Origin: Gammaproteobacteria bacterium
GTDB taxonomy: Bacteria > Pseudomonadota > Gammaproteobacteria > DSM-16500
NCBI GenBank assembly: GCA_013286215.1
Contig: JABDGC010000008.1
Span: 1-53,246, forward strand
DNA length: 53,246 nt
Reading direction: 5' to 3'
The notes below the pieces were generated by a model. The model ran no database searches, had not been told where the DNA came from, and saw nothing but the letters and a program-made list of their open reading frames with translations. Each line of letters starts with the position of its first letter. Within the stretch, counting starts at the first letter, position 1. The position numbers and the translations under genes are program-made. Shown one piece after another: positions 17,065-27,329 of this stretch.

Positions 17065-18321
17065 TTAAGACCCCGTTTCCGCCATGGAAATCTGCATCTT
17101 GTGCGGTAATTTATCAAGCTCAAAGGCTTGATGGATTGCGCGAACGCCGCTTTCCAAATGCTCTTCGTCGATGACCACAGAGATTTTGATCTCCGAGGTG
17201 GTAATCATTTGAATGGGGATGCCGACCTTGCCTAAGGCCTGGAACATGGTGCTGGCCACCCCGGTTTGGGTGCGCATGCCAATGCCGACGATGGAGAGCT
17301 TGACCACCTTGTGGTTATTGCTCACGGAGGCGGCTTTAAGCTCTTGTGCCAATTGAGTCACGATATTCCAGGCGGCCATGTAACTCTTACGGGGGACGCT
17401 AAAAATGAGGTCAATGGTGTTTTTGCCGACGGTATTTTGCGTGATCATGTCCACTTCAATATGGGCATCGCTAATTTTGCCGAGAATATAGCCTTCCACG
17501 CCTGCGAAATGAGGCACGCCGGCAAGGGCGATAACCGCTTCCTCTCGGCTGAAGGCAATACCGGAAACAGTGCGTTTTTGTATCATTTTGTCCTCACTTG
17601 TGACTAGGGTTCCAGGGCCGGGGTGAAAGCTTGATAAGACGCGCAAGGGAATATGATGGTGGCTGGCCAATTCCACGGAGCGCACCTGTAATACTTTAGC
17701 GCCAAGACTGGCCATTTCAAGCATTTCTTCAAAGGCGATTTCGGGGAGTAAGCGGGCTTCTAGAATCAGGCGCGGGTCCGTGGTGTAGACGCCGTCCACG
17801 TCAGTGTAAATTTGACATTCGTCAGCTTTGAGGGCGGCAGCCAGGGCGACAGCAGTGGTGTCTGAGCCGCCACGGCCGAGGGTCGTTACATCACCTTGAG
17901 TGCTGGTTCCCTGGAAGCCAGCGACCACGACGACGCGTCCCTGGGCCAGTTCTTGCTTCATTAAATCGGTTTTTACATCGAGGATGCGCGCATCGGAATA
18001 ATACCCGTCGGTCATGATGCCGATTTGTTGCCCCGTATAAGAGCGTGCGGGACAATTCTTGGCGATCAGCGAGATGGCCAATAAGGCGGTTGAAACTTGC
18101 TCTCCGGTTGAAACCAGGGCGTCATACTCACGCGCGTCCGGCTGTGGCGACAATTTTTGCGCCAATTGGATCAGGCGATCGGTTTCACCGTGCATGGCGG
18201 AAACAACAACCACCAGGTCGTGGCCTTTCTGTTTGGTTTCCTGGATTTTAGACACGATATGTTGAATGCGTTCCAGTGAACCAACGGAGGTGCCGCCGTA
18301 TTTTTGCACAATGAGAGCCAT
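17065..18321 (-). CDS. lysC: Aspartate kinase
   Basis: The 418-residue enzyme phosphorylates aspartate, the first step toward lysine, diaminopimelate, threonine and methionine. The kinase domain (1-250) begins VQKYGGTSVGSLERI and holds TTLGRGGSDTTAVALA and the IYTDVDGVYTTDPR block. Two ACT domains follow (about 265-335 and 345-410; KLSIVGIGMRTQTGVAS, ITTSEIKISVVID), where lysine or threonine feedback normally acts. It lies 7 bp after alaS and belongs to the recA-recX-alaS-lysC-csrA run. Confidence 0.95.
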   Translation of the reverse strand: MALIVQKYGGTSVGSLERIQHIVSKIQETKQKGHDLVVVVSAMHGETDRLIQLAQKLSPQPDAREYDALVSTGEQVSTALLAISLIAKNCPARSYTGQQIGIMTDGYYSDARILDVKTDLMKQELAQGRVVVVAGFQGTSTQGDVTTLGRGGSDTTAVALAAALKADECQIYTDVDGVYTTDPRLILEARLLPEIAFEEMLEMASLGAKVLQVRSVELASHHHIPLRVLSSFHPGPGTLVTSEDKMIQKRTVSGIAFSREEAVIALAGVPHFAGVEGYILGKISDAHIEVDMITQNTVGKNTIDLIFSVPRKSYMAAWNIVTQLAQELKAASVSNNHKVVKLSIVGIGMRTQTGVASTMFQALGKVGIPIQMITTSEIKISVVIDEEHLESGVRAIHQAFELDKLPHKMQISMAETGS

Positions 18322-18328
18322 ACGCGTT

Positions 18329-20932
18329 TTATCCCAATTTGTCGTTTACCCAATCATAAACGCTATTTAAAAGTTTCTGTAGGTCTTTCAAGCCTTTTTC
18401 AGCAGATAAGCTGCCGCCGCCTTCCGCGAGATCCGTTCGGCCACCGCCTTTGCCACCAAAGGGTTGGGTGATGAGATTGACCAGCTCATTGGCTTTGATT
18501 TTGGCGCTGTGATCGGCAGTAACGCCGGCGACGACACTTATTTTTTGTTCTTTGATTAAAACCAGGGCGACGACGGCTGAGCCCAGTTTGTTTTTTAATT
18601 GATCCACCAGGATGCGCACGGCTTTAGTGTCGAGATCGGTCACTGTGGTGGCGAGTACCTTGAGACTCTTGAGGTCCCTGGCCTGGGTGAGTAGATCCTG
18701 TCCTAGCGCTTGGGCTAGTTTTTCCTTGAGATATTCCGCTTGTTTTTCGAGAAGACGCAGGCGTTCTTCCATCTGCTCATTTTTCTGTTTTAATTCATTT
18801 TCACGTTTTTCGATCCAGCGCAGCGCGGCTTCGCCGGTCACGGCTTCGATGCGGCGGACACCGGCAGCGATGCCCGATTCGGAGGTGATTTTAAAGAGGC
18901 CGATGTCGCCGGTGCGTTCGGCGTGTGTGCCGCCGCAGAGCTCCAGCGAGGAGCCAAAGCGCACGACGCGGACTTGATTGCCGTATTTCTCTTCAAATAA
19001 GCCCATGGCGCCGGTGGCGAGGGCTTCCTGCGGCGAGGTGATGCGCACCTGCGCTTCATGGTTGGCGCGAATTTCTTCGTTGACTTTTTGTTCGACGCGG
19101 TTGAGTTCTTCAACAGTCAGGGGTGTGGCATGGGCGAAATCAAAGCGTAGCCGCTCTGGCTCGACCAGAGAACCTTTTTGCACCGCGTGTTCACCCAGAA
19201 TTTGCCGTAGGACCAGATGCAAGAGATGGGTCGCGGTATGATTTAACAAGGTGGTGGCACGGCGGTGAGCATCGACCTCGGCTTCCACCGCTTCACCGAC
19301 GCGCAAAGTTTCTTTTTCAGTCTTGCCGATGTGTAAATAGGTTTTTCCTTGGGCGACGGTATCAGTTACGCGAAAGATAACGCGGTTTTTGTGTTTTAAG
19401 ACACCCTGATCGCCGACCTGGCCGCCGCCCTCGGCATAGAAGGGGGTGCGGTCGAGTATTACGGAGCCTTTTTCGCCCGTATTTAAGGCTTCAACAAATT
19501 TGCCGTCGCGATAGAGGGCGAGAATGGTGCATTTATCGGGGCTGGGTTTCTGCAGCAGGTTTTTATAGCCGACAAACTCCGTTGGCGGGTGTTCTTCCTG
19601 GGCGACCGGCGTATATTCGGTTTCAAACTTGGAGGCTTGTCTGGAGCGCTCCCGTTGCTTGGCCATCGCTTGCTCGAAGCCTTCGTAGTCGATGGCGAGC
19701 CCGCGTTCCCTGGCCATGTCGGCCGTGAGATCGATGGGGAAGCCGCAGGTATCATAGAGTTTAAAGACGGTATCGCCGGGAATGAGTTTACCGCGCAAGG
19801 CGTGCACTACTTGCTCAAAGAGCTTCATGCCAGTGCTCAGGGTCGCGCTGAATTGCTCTTCTTCCTGTAAGAGGGCTTTTTTGATGCCTTCGGCCGAGCG
19901 GCGGAGCTCGGGATAAGCTTCGCCCATGAGCTCGATCAGGGGGTCGGTCAACTGATAGAAGAAGGGTTGATCCGTTAGCCCAAGCTTATGCCCATGACGC
20001 AGCGCGCGGCGAATAATGCGGCGCAGAACATAGCCGCGGCCTTCGTTGGCGGGCAAAACGCCGTCGGTGATGAGAAAGGCGCAGGAGCGAATATGATCGG
20101 CGATGATGCGCAGGGAGGCATTCTTGTAATCATTCAGGCCAGCCAGTTTGGCGGCGGTTTGGATCAGGGGTTGGAAGAGGTCGGTGTCGTAGTTATTGTG
20201 TACGCCTTGTAGCACTGCTGTAATGCGTTCCAGTCCCATGCCGGTGTCGATGGAGGGCTTGGGTAGCGGTGTCAGCGTGCCATCTACGGCACGGTCGAAT
20301 TGCATGAAGACCAGATTCCAGATTTCAATATAGCGGTCGCCGTCGGCCTCTGGGCTGCCGGGTGGTCCGCCGGCAATTTCGGGGCCGTGATCGTAGAAAA
20401 TTTCCGTGCAGGGGCCGCAGGGTCCGGTGGGGCCCATGGACCAGAAGTTATCTTCGTCGCAGCGTGAAAAGCGGCTGGGATCGACTTTGATTTTTTTTAG
20501 CCAGATTTCTTCCGCTTCCTGGTCGTCTTTATAAATGGTGACCCATAAACGCTCGGGCGGCAGCTGAAATTTCTGGGTCAGCAAGTCCCAGGCAAAGCGA
20601 ATGGCTTCTTCCTTAAAGTAGTCGCCGAAGCTGAAGTTGCCCAGCATCTCAAAAAAGGTGTGATGGCGGGCTGTGTAACCGACGTTTTCCAGGTCGTTAT
20701 GTTTGCCGCCGGCGCGGACGCAGCGCTGCGAGGAAGCGGCGCGTTTGTAGGGGCGCTTTTCCTTCCCAAGAAAAACTTCTTTGAATTGGACCATGCCTGC
20801 GTTGGTGAAGAGCAGGGTGGGGTCGTTCGATGGAACCAGGGAGCTGCTGGGTACGATTTCGTGCTGATGTTGGGCAAAATAATCCAAAAAAAGCTGTCGA
20901 ATCTGGTTGCTCGTTAATATTTTTTTGGGCAT
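18329..20932 (-). CDS. alaS: Alanyl-tRNA synthetase
   Basis: The 867-residue class II synthetase charges tRNA-Ala. Order of domains: catalytic core (1-about 240; FLDYFAQHQHEIVPSSSLVP, FTNAGMVQFKEVFLG, DTGMGLERITAV), tRNA-recognition region, editing domain with the zinc motif HTATH (in LLNHTATHLLHL) and CGGTHAERTGDIG, then the coiled-coil and C-Ala region (FGGKGGGRTDLAEGGG). Length is normal. It starts 12 bp after recX. Confidence 0.97.
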   Translation of the reverse strand: MPKKILTSNQIRQLFLDYFAQHQHEIVPSSSLVPSNDPTLLFTNAGMVQFKEVFLGKEKRPYKRAASSQRCVRAGGKHNDLENVGYTARHHTFFEMLGNFSFGDYFKEEAIRFAWDLLTQKFQLPPERLWVTIYKDDQEAEEIWLKKIKVDPSRFSRCDEDNFWSMGPTGPCGPCTEIFYDHGPEIAGGPPGSPEADGDRYIEIWNLVFMQFDRAVDGTLTPLPKPSIDTGMGLERITAVLQGVHNNYDTDLFQPLIQTAAKLAGLNDYKNASLRIIADHIRSCAFLITDGVLPANEGRGYVLRRIIRRALRHGHKLGLTDQPFFYQLTDPLIELMGEAYPELRRSAEGIKKALLQEEEQFSATLSTGMKLFEQVVHALRGKLIPGDTVFKLYDTCGFPIDLTADMARERGLAIDYEGFEQAMAKQRERSRQASKFETEYTPVAQEEHPPTEFVGYKNLLQKPSPDKCTILALYRDGKFVEALNTGEKGSVILDRTPFYAEGGGQVGDQGVLKHKNRVIFRVTDTVAQGKTYLHIGKTEKETLRVGEAVEAEVDAHRRATTLLNHTATHLLHLVLRQILGEHAVQKGSLVEPERLRFDFAHATPLTVEELNRVEQKVNEEIRANHEAQVRITSPQEALATGAMGLFEEKYGNQVRVVRFGSSLELCGGTHAERTGDIGLFKITSESGIAAGVRRIEAVTGEAALRWIEKRENELKQKNEQMEERLRLLEKQAEYLKEKLAQALGQDLLTQARDLKSLKVLATTVTDLDTKAVRILVDQLKNKLGSAVVALVLIKEQKISVVAGVTADHSAKIKANELVNLITQPFGGKGGGRTDLAEGGGSLSAEKGLKDLQKLLNSVYDWVNDKLG

Positions 20933-20944
20933 GAGTTTTATAGT

Positions 20945-21385
20945 CTATTGGTCAAAAAGTTGTTCAATTTGCTCTTGGGTAAAGCCGCGGTACTGCAAAA
21001 AACGAACTTGCTTTCCTCGTTCTTTTAAATCGGACGGCGCTTTTCCTCGGAACCGTTTTTGCCACACTCGGCTTGCTTCGGCAAACCATACATTATCAGT
21101 GATATCCAGCTGATCTTCAATCATCTCTTTGCTCAAACCCTGAACTTGCAGCTCCTGACGGATGCGCAACGGGCCATAGCCCAGGCCTTGCCGATGGCGA
21201 ATATAGCTTTCGACAAAACGCAGGTCGTTGACAATGCCTTCCTGGCGCAGTTCTTCGAGGACTGGGGCGATGTCGGTGGGATGGAAGCCTTTACAGACCA
21301 ATTTTTGCTCAACTTTGATCGAGGAATACTCTCGCTGGGCAAGGAGGCGGTAGATATAGGTTTTGATTTTACTGGTTGTATCCAT
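20945..21385 (-). CDS. recX: Regulatory protein RecX
   Basis: RecX binds RecA filaments and limits RecA activity. The roughly 146-residue protein consists of three-helix repeats: IYRLLAQREYSSIKVEQKL, LEELRQEGIVNDLRFVESYI, GYGPLRIRQELQVQGLS and FLQYRGFTQEQIEQLF. An open frame continues to 21463, but the ATG at 21385 starts the homology and has a GGGGG-rich ribosome site. The upstream part runs over a hairpin repeat. It sits between recA and alaS, the common gammaproteobacterial order. Confidence 0.92.
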   Translation of the reverse strand: MDTTSKIKTYIYRLLAQREYSSIKVEQKLVCKGFHPTDIAPVLEELRQEGIVNDLRFVESYIRHRQGLGYGPLRIRQELQVQGLSKEMIEDQLDITDNVWFAEASRVWQKRFRGKAPSDLKERGKQVRFLQYRGFTQEQIEQLFDQ

Positions 21386-21415
21386 ATTTCCCCCCTCTTT
21401 TTTAAATACCGAAGT

Positions 21416-21450
21416 CTCCCTTCCTCCACCAAAAACGTGGAGGAAGGGAT
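21416..21450. repeat. Hairpin repeat, copy G
   Basis: CCCTTCCTCCAC and GTGGAGGAAGGG form a 12-bp stem around CAAAAAC. It lies in the recA-recX gap, where it may reduce transcription from recA into recX. Confidence 0.8.
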
Positions 21451-21488
21451 TCTTCCAAAACACAGAGAGGTCAAAAACTTCTCTGGCG

Positions 21489-22541
21489 TTACACCGCGTC
21501 TGCTATCTCGCCTGTTTCTTCATCCACCACAGCTTTCAGCGGGGCACCCGGAGTAACGAGCAGCTTTTCGCGTATCTTTTGCTCAATTTCCTTCGCCATT
21601 TCAGGATGCTCTTTCAGGAAGATGCGGACATTTTCCTTACCCTGACCGATGCGTTGGTTTTTATAGCTGAACCAAGCGCCGGACTTGTCAATCAGGTTGT
21701 GCAGCACGCCCAGGGTGATAATTTCGCTTTCACGGGAAATGCCTTCGTTATAAAGGATGTCAAATTCAGCCTGTCTGAAGGGAGGAGCCACCTTGTTTTT
21801 GACCACTTTGACACGGGTTTCACTGCCGATCACTTGCTCACCATCTTTGACGGCGCCGGTGCGGCGAATATCCATACGGACGGAGGCATAAAACTTGAGT
21901 GCGTTGCCGCCGGTGGTGGTTTCCGGGTTGCCAAACATAATGCCGATCTTCATGCGGATCTGATTAATAAAGACCACCAGGGTATTGGAGCGCTTGATAT
22001 TGGCCGTGAGTTTGCGTAAGGCCTGGGACATGAGTCGTGCCTGCAAGCCCATGTGCTGGTCGCCCATTTCGCCCTCGATTTCTGCCTTGGGCGTTAAGGC
22101 GGCAACGGAGTCGATGACAACCACGTCCACCGCGCTGGAGCGTACCAGCATGTCGGCGATTTCCAGCGCCTGTTCACCCGTGTCCGGCTGAGAAATGAGG
22201 AGATCGTCCACGTGGACGCCGAGCCGCTTGGCGTAGGCTGGATCCAGCGCGTGTTCGGCGTCGATGAAGGCCGCCACGCCGCCCATGCGTTGACACTCTG
22301 CGATGACTTGGAGGGTGAGGGTGGTTTTACCTGAGGATTCCGGGCCGTAAATTTCAACGATACGACCGCGCGGTAGGCCGCCGATGCCGAGGGCGATGTC
22401 CAGTGACAGGGAACCGGTTGAAATGACGTCGATATCACGGACAACTTCGGCATCACCAAGACGCATGACGGAACCTTTGCCAAATTGGCGTTCAATTTGA
22501 GTGAGAGCAGCGTTGAGGGCTTTTTGTTTATTGTCTTCCAT
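21489..22541 (-). CDS. recA: Recombinase RecA
   Basis: The 350-residue recombinase forms filaments on single-stranded DNA and drives strand exchange. Walker [10 protein letters not shown], Walker [10 protein letters not shown], the [10 protein letters not shown] and [20 protein letters not shown] loops and the C-terminal acidic tail are present. An AAGGAACACCGCA leader precedes the ATG. I found no CTGT-N8-ACAG LexA box upstream, in line with the lack of a classical SOS system in Legionella and Coxiella. Confidence 0.98.
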   Translation of the reverse strand: MEDNKQKALNAALTQIERQFGKGSVMRLGDAEVVRDIDVISTGSLSLDIALGIGGLPRGRIVEIYGPESSGKTTLTLQVIAECQRMGGVAAFIDAEHALDPAYAKRLGVHVDDLLISQPDTGEQALEIADMLVRSSAVDVVVIDSVAALTPKAEIEGEMGDQHMGLQARLMSQALRKLTANIKRSNTLVVFINQIRMKIGIMFGNPETTTGGNALKFYASVRMDIRRTGAVKDGEQVIGSETRVKVVKNKVAPPFRQAEFDILYNEGISRESEIITLGVLHNLIDKSGAWFSYKNQRIGQGKENVRIFLKEHPEMAKEIEQKIREKLLVTPGAPLKAVVDEETGEIADAV

Positions 22542-22707
22542 TGCGGTGTTCCTTGTATAAAAGTTGGCGAAGAGTGAAGAAGTTCTAAATTCTAAACAGG
22601 AGTTGTGGAGTCACGCGTTATTGTTTCATTAGAACAAAAAAAAGGGAGGGCAGCAATAGCGGCACCTCGTTTTTCGGATTCGGGACGCGAGAATGGCGAC
22701 GGGATTG

Positions 22708-23193
22708 TTACATGGGCCCTAAGCAGTCCAGCAAGCATTGCAAAGCCAGCGCAATTGATTGTTCCCGAATTTCCGCACGTGTCCCTGAAAACAAGACTTT
22801 TTTTGCTTGCACCTCCGCGGCGGCGACTTTCCATCCAAACCAGACCGTACCGACCGGCTTTTGCAGCGTGCCGCCGTCGGGGCCGGCGATGCCGGTGATA
22901 GCCAGGCTGATTTGTGCCGCGCTATGCCGCAAGGCGCCGGCGGCCATCTCGCGAGCAGTTTCTGCGCTGACTGCGCCAAATTTTTCCAGAGTTTCGGCTT
23001 GCACGCCTAAAAGTTCTTGTTTGGAGAGATTGCTGTAGGTGACCAAACCGCGTTCAAACCAGTCCGAGCTGCCGGGCACGGAGGTAAGATAATAAGCCAG
23101 GCCGCCGCCTGTACAAGATTCTGCTGTAACTAGCTTCCATTGACGTTTTTTGAGCGCAAGGCCGAGCGCCTGGACCGCTTCCGTGATAGACAT
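22708..23193 (-). CDS. pncC: Nicotinamide-nucleotide amidase (CinA C-terminal type)
   Basis: The 161-residue enzyme deamidates nicotinamide mononucleotide, recycling the NMN released by NAD-dependent DNA ligase. Signatures: TAESCTGGGLAYYLTSVPGS near the start, FERGLVTYSNLSK, SLAITGIAGPDGGT and PVGTVWFGWK. It is the single-domain form without the CinA N-terminal part. It is divergent from mutS, with 44 bp between, and precedes recA, as in many gammaproteobacteria. The 166 bp down to recA hold no gene. Confidence 0.93.
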   Translation of the reverse strand: MSITEAVQALGLALKKRQWKLVTAESCTGGGLAYYLTSVPGSSDWFERGLVTYSNLSKQELLGVQAETLEKFGAVSAETAREMAAGALRHSAAQISLAITGIAGPDGGTLQKPVGTVWFGWKVAAAEVQAKKVLFSGTRAEIREQSIALALQCLLDCLGPM

Positions 23194-23237
23194 TAAGAAA
23201 CCTTATGGTATAAAAAACTTTAAACATTATTAACGAT

Positions 23238-25859
23238 GTGAAAACCAATATGCAAACCCAATTCACCTTGGAAGCACAAACGATGGACAGCCCGCCGGCC
23301 GCGCCGGAGCTGATCGCTCATACGCCGATGATGCAGCAATATTTAAAGATCAAGTCGCAACACCCACAGCTTTTGCTTTTTTATCGTATGGGCGATTTCT
23401 ATGAACTCTTTTTTGAAGATGCGCAACAAGCGGCGAATTTGTTGGACATAACCCTGACCGCCCGCGGCCAATCGGCGGGTAAGCCGATTCCCATGGCTGG
23501 TGTGCCTTTTCATTCCGCGGACGCCTACATCGCGAAGTTATTGCGACAGGGCCTTTCAGTAGCCATCTGCGAGCAGATCGGCGATCCCAAGACGGCAGTT
23601 GGCCCCGTGGAGCGCAAGGTGGTGCGCATCTTGACGCCGGGGACGGTGAGCGACGCGGCTTTTCTGCAAGAAAATCAGGATAACCTCTTGCTGGCCATCC
23701 AGGAGGCGCCGGGTGAGACGGAGCGCCATTTTGGCCTGGCCTATTTAGATATCAGTGGCGGTCGCTTTCATTTATTGGAAGTCAAAGGCGAGGAGGCTTT
23801 GTTCTCCGAGCTAGAGCGGTTGCAGCCAGCGGAAATTTTACTCTCGGATGCTTGGAACCCCGCGGCTTTTCAGTCGTCGAAGACGGCGGTTTGTCGTCGT
23901 CCACCCTGGGAGTTTGAATATGAAACGGCGGTCCGGTTGCTAACACAGCAAATGCAGACGCATGACTTAAGCGGCTTTGGCTGTATGGCGCTGCCCACGG
24001 CGCTGTGCGCGGCCGGCTGTCTGCTGCAGTATGCCAAGGAAACGCAGCGCGCGGCGCTGCCGCATATTCGCTCTATCCGCGTGGACGCTCGCGACGAGAG
24101 CTTGATTTTAGACGCAGCCACGCGGCGCAATCTGGAGTTGACCACCTCGATGTCCGGTGACGAGGAAAATACGCTGAGTTCTATTTTAGATCAAACACGC
24201 ACGGCCATGGGCAGTCGCTTGCTCAAACGCTGGCTCAACCGGCCGATTCGCAATCAGGCAGAATTAATGCGGCGTCAGGCTGCTGTGCAAAGCTTTAAGT
24301 CGGACAGCGCCTATCTCCCTTTCCAAACGATTTTACGCGGCATCGCCGACCTGGAGCGTATCGCTGCGCGCGTTGCCTTGAAGACGGCGCGTCCGCGTGA
24401 TTTGGCGCAGCTGCGTGATACCCTCGCGATTCTGCCGGAACTCAAAGCGAAGCTTGCTTCCTGTGCGACGCCCCTGCTGCGGGATTTAACGCAGGCCATC
24501 GCGGATTTTGCAGTGCTCCAGGCTGTGTTGCAAAAAGCCTTGATTGACAATCCGCCCATGACGATTCGCGACGGCGGTGTGATTGCGCGCGGCTATGACA
24601 CCGAGCTGGATGAACTTTTGATGTTGAGCGAAAACGCCGGTGATTTTTTATTGCAGTTGGAAGCGCGGGAAAAAGAACGCACCCGGCTTTCGACTTTAAA
24701 AGTCGGTTATAACCGGGTCCATGGCTACTACATCGAAATCAGCCGCACCCAGGCGGAGCAGGCACCGGCAGATTATATTCGCCGGCAAACGCTCAAAAAC
24801 GCCGAGCGATTTATTACGCCGGAATTAAAGGCTTTTGAGGACAAAGCGCTCAGTAGCCGTGAAAAAGCCTTGGCGCGGGAAAAGCTCTTATATGAAGCGC
24901 TGCTGGAATTCTGCCTGACAGATCTCTTGCCGTTGCAGGCCTCGGCGGCGGCCATCGCTGAGCTGGATGTCTTGAGTAATTTCGCCGAGCGCGCCGACCA
25001 GTTAAAATGGACTTGTCCCGCGTTAAGCCAGGAAGCTGGCATCGAAATCATTGAGGGCCGCCATCCCGTAGTCGAGTTTGTCTCCGAACAGCCTTTTGTG
25101 CCCAACGACGTCCAGCTTGCGGATGCGCAACGTATGCTGATGATTACCGGCCCCAACATGGGCGGTAAATCCACTTACATGCGCCAGATTGCCCTGATTG
25201 TGCTGCTGGCGCACATTGGCTCCTTTGTGCCGGTCAAGGCTGCGCGCATCGGTTCCGTCGACCGCATCTTTACGCGCATCGGCGCGGCCGACGATCTCGC
25301 CAGCGGCCGCTCGACCTTTATGGTGGAGATGACGGAAATGGCAAACATCCTGCATAACGCGACGGCCGAGAGTTTGGTCCTGATGGATGAAATCGGCCGA
25401 GGCACCAGCACGTTGGACGGCCTGTCTTTGGCCTGGTCTTGCGCGGAATATCTAGCGAAAACCGTGAAAGCCTTTTGCCTCTTCGCCACGCATTATTTTG
25501 AATTAATTGTGTTGGCCGAGGAAGTGGCCGGCATTAAAAATGTGCATTTTGACGCGACGGAGTACGGGGATAAAATTATTTTCATGCACGCCGTACAAGC
25601 GGGTCCGGCGAATCGCAGCTATGGCATTCAGGTGGCGCAGCTGGCTGGTGTACCGGCGAGCGTGATTCAAAGGGCCAAGCAAAAACTGCGCTGCCTTGAA
25701 TTGGAGAAAATAGCCCACCCCCTTCCGGAGAGTGCCACGGAGCAGCCCGAGCCACTTAACAATCATCCCGCGTTGCTCATGCTGGCAGACGTCAATCCCG
25801 ACCAGCTCTCACCGCGGGAGGCGCTGGAATGGCTTTATCGGCTGAAGGGGAGTTTGTAA
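23238..25859 (+). CDS. mutS: DNA mismatch repair protein MutS
   Basis: MutS recognises mismatches and small loops and recruits MutL. The mismatch-binding domain holds [17 protein letters not shown] with the Phe-x-Glu wedge. Connector, lever and clamp follow, and the ATPase domain near 640-800 has [13 protein letters not shown] (Walker A), [16 protein letters not shown] (Walker B and D-loop) and [13 protein letters not shown]. Length (about 870) is normal. The frame opens at GTG 23238; ATG 23250 and ATG 23283 are alternatives and no clear ribosome site decides. The stop is 1 bp before the next gene. Confidence 0.96.
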   Translation: MKTNMQTQFTLEAQTMDSPPAAPELIAHTPMMQQYLKIKSQHPQLLLFYRMGDFYELFFEDAQQAANLLDITLTARGQSAGKPIPMAGVPFHSADAYIAKLLRQGLSVAICEQIGDPKTAVGPVERKVVRILTPGTVSDAAFLQENQDNLLLAIQEAPGETERHFGLAYLDISGGRFHLLEVKGEEALFSELERLQPAEILLSDAWNPAAFQSSKTAVCRRPPWEFEYETAVRLLTQQMQTHDLSGFGCMALPTALCAAGCLLQYAKETQRAALPHIRSIRVDARDESLILDAATRRNLELTTSMSGDEENTLSSILDQTRTAMGSRLLKRWLNRPIRNQAELMRRQAAVQSFKSDSAYLPFQTILRGIADLERIAARVALKTARPRDLAQLRDTLAILPELKAKLASCATPLLRDLTQAIADFAVLQAVLQKALIDNPPMTIRDGGVIARGYDTELDELLMLSENAGDFLLQLEAREKERTRLSTLKVGYNRVHGYYIEISRTQAEQAPADYIRRQTLKNAERFITPELKAFEDKALSSREKALAREKLLYEALLEFCLTDLLPLQASAAAIAELDVLSNFAERADQLKWTCPALSQEAGIEIIEGRHPVVEFVSEQPFVPNDVQLADAQRMLMITGPNMGGKSTYMRQIALIVLLAHIGSFVPVKAARIGSVDRIFTRIGAADDLASGRSTFMVEMTEMANILHNATAESLVLMDEIGRGTSTLDGLSLAWSCAEYLAKTVKAFCLFATHYFELIVLAEEVAGIKNVHFDATEYGDKIIFMHAVQAGPANRSYGIQVAQLAGVPASVIQRAKQKLRCLELEKIAHPLPESATEQPEPLNNHPALLMLADVNPDQLSPREALEWLYRLKGSL

Positions 25860-25860
25860 G

Positions 25861-27117
25861 ATGAAGCCGACCTTTGTCGATTTTCTAGTCGGTGAAAAAG
25901 ACTGGTTAATCGAAAGAATGCGTGCGCTGGGTTATCGCTCGGATCCCCTGGGTGTGCGGTTCGGCGTAGCTTATATGGGGGGTCAGGCTATTTTGTCGGG
26001 AGAGCTCGAGGCGTTTAATCTCCGTCTGGAATTATTGCGGCGTATTCCCGTCGCCGACTTAGCCGCTAAATTGGAACAGATGAATCAACAACTGGCCAAA
26101 TTGACGAATGAAGCGCGTCTCGAGGCGCTGCGGGAAGTAAAAGAGAAGTTAAAAGATTTAAGCAAGTCCGCGAAAAGCCGCTTGTTGAAGCGGGTTGCCG
26201 AAAAACTGCAAAGCAAAGTGGCAGGCCTGGCATCCGAGGAAAGAGGTTTGCTCGACATCCAACCTTTTCTCGACGGTGTGGAGTTGTATCATCAGGCTTA
26301 TCTCTTTCCGCATTTATTCGCGAAAAAAATCAATACCTCGGAGCAAAAAATCAGCTCCTTCCTGCCCTTGCTCATGTCGCTGAAATCCAAGAGCCAGGGT
26401 GAAATTGTGCAAGTGGACAAATTTTCGGGTATTTATCAGAATCAAGAGCTGGTCACCTATTTTAGCGGCTTGCGCGCTGCCCTGGAAAAAAGTCCTGCTT
26501 TTTGTTCTCCCCTCGTCGTGATTTTGAGCGGTATGTTTCATACCATCGCTGTCGGCTATGAGCCTCGGGGAAAGCACTGGATCTTAATTAATGCCGCGGA
26601 GCTGCCGGCGCAAAGAATCGAGGGCGATGCAATGCTGGCGCGCAAAGTCAGTGCCGCTTTTTCGGAGGGCTCCCTGATTGCCTTGGCCTCCGAGTTTTAT
26701 GTGGCGCAGGATCATAAAACCGTGGCTAAAAAACAGCTGCGGCGCTGGCATCAAGCCGGCGTTTGGAAAAAACTGCATCGCGTTACTTCGGAAAAGGCGA
26801 AAGAAGCGGACGTGAGTGGCACGTCCTGGCTGTGGATGGCGGCACGGCAGGGGCAGATGAAAATGATCAAAGCCTTATTAAAGGCTGGCGCCAAGCCCAA
26901 CCAGTCCCGGGTCGATGAAGCTGGCCCGCTCTATATCGCGGTTAAATATGGCCACGAGGCCGTGGTGGAAATGCTGATGGACCAGGGCGCCGATCCCGGC
27001 CAGGCCGACACGTCCGGCGTTTCGCCCTTGTTAATGGCCGGGCGGCAGAGAGACATTGAAATGATTAGAATTTTACTGGGCGATTTGAATCGCAAAAAAG
27101 GCAAGCGTGGCGCCTAG
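25861..27117 (+). CDS. Ankyrin-repeat protein, candidate effector
   Basis: The 418-residue protein has three ankyrin repeats at the C-terminus (about 320-415; WLWMAARQGQMKMIKALLKAGA, PLYIAVKYGHEAVVEMLMDQGA and PLLMAGRQRDIEMIRILL, each given here in part). Its N-terminal 300 residues resemble a layout I associate with papain-like domains of Legionella effectors: GVRFGVAYMGGQAILSGELE near 31-50 and FHTIAVGYEPRGKHWILIN near 226-244. Where a catalytic Cys would be expected there is Arg33, while His227 is in place, so any protease activity is probably lost. It follows mutS by 1 bp. Its stop codon TAG lies at the edge of a MITE-like element. The effector role is inferred. Confidence 0.8.
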   Translation: MKPTFVDFLVGEKDWLIERMRALGYRSDPLGVRFGVAYMGGQAILSGELEAFNLRLELLRRIPVADLAAKLEQMNQQLAKLTNEARLEALREVKEKLKDLSKSAKSRLLKRVAEKLQSKVAGLASEERGLLDIQPFLDGVELYHQAYLFPHLFAKKINTSEQKISSFLPLLMSLKSKSQGEIVQVDKFSGIYQNQELVTYFSGLRAALEKSPAFCSPLVVILSGMFHTIAVGYEPRGKHWILINAAELPAQRIEGDAMLARKVSAAFSEGSLIALASEFYVAQDHKTVAKKQLRRWHQAGVWKKLHRVTSEKAKEADVSGTSWLWMAARQGQMKMIKALLKAGAKPNQSRVDEAGPLYIAVKYGHEAVVEMLMDQGADPGQADTSGVSPLLMAGRQRDIEMIRILLGDLNRKKGKRGA

Positions 27118-27261
27118 TAGAGCGTCAACTTGATTTTGTCATCCGAAGCTAAAGTCTCTGTCATCCTGAGCATAGCGAAGGATCTCCCTGCTGCTTAGGG
27201 AGTCTATGTTCAGGATGACAAGGGCTACGCGAGAGGGCAAAATCAAGTTGACGCCGTACTA
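27115..27261. mobile_element. MITE-like element, copy 1
   Basis: The ends TAGTAGAGCGTCAACTTG and CAAGTTGACGCCGTACTA are inverted repeats that continue inward through ATTTTG. The core is a second inverted repeat built on GTCATCCTGAGC...AGGATGAC. CTAG is present at both borders (27114-27117 and 27259-27262), fitting a TA or CTAG target duplication. It encodes no protein. It sits exactly at the stop codon of the ankyrin gene. The second copy is at 43276-43430. Confidence 0.85.
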
Positions 27262-27274
27262 GGGGGCGGCAGCA

Positions 27275-27307
27275 CTTAAGGTTGGCTTAAGCAAAAACTG
27301 TTACGCT
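27275..27307 (+). promoter_or_regulatory. PmrA-box-like direct repeat with -10 element
   Basis: CTTAAG at 27275-27280 and again at 27286-27291 is an exact direct repeat 11 bp apart. TACGCT (27302-27307) lies 10 bp further on. The layout equals those at 77 and 29531. It begins 14 bp after the MITE end and drives the gene at 27330. Confidence 0.6.
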
Positions 27308-27329
27308 ATCAAAAAAAGAGGTTCTGAAG

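Noticed and set aside
22542..22640. LexA-type SOS box before recA
   Set aside because: No CTGT-N8-ACAG match is present; a CTGTTTAGAATTTAGA stretch lacks the second half.
27160..27230. CRISPR-like or riboswitch structure in the 27.1 kb gap
   Set aside because: The paired segments are the core hairpin of the MITE-like element, also found at 43.3 kb; no spaced direct repeats exist anywhere in the window.
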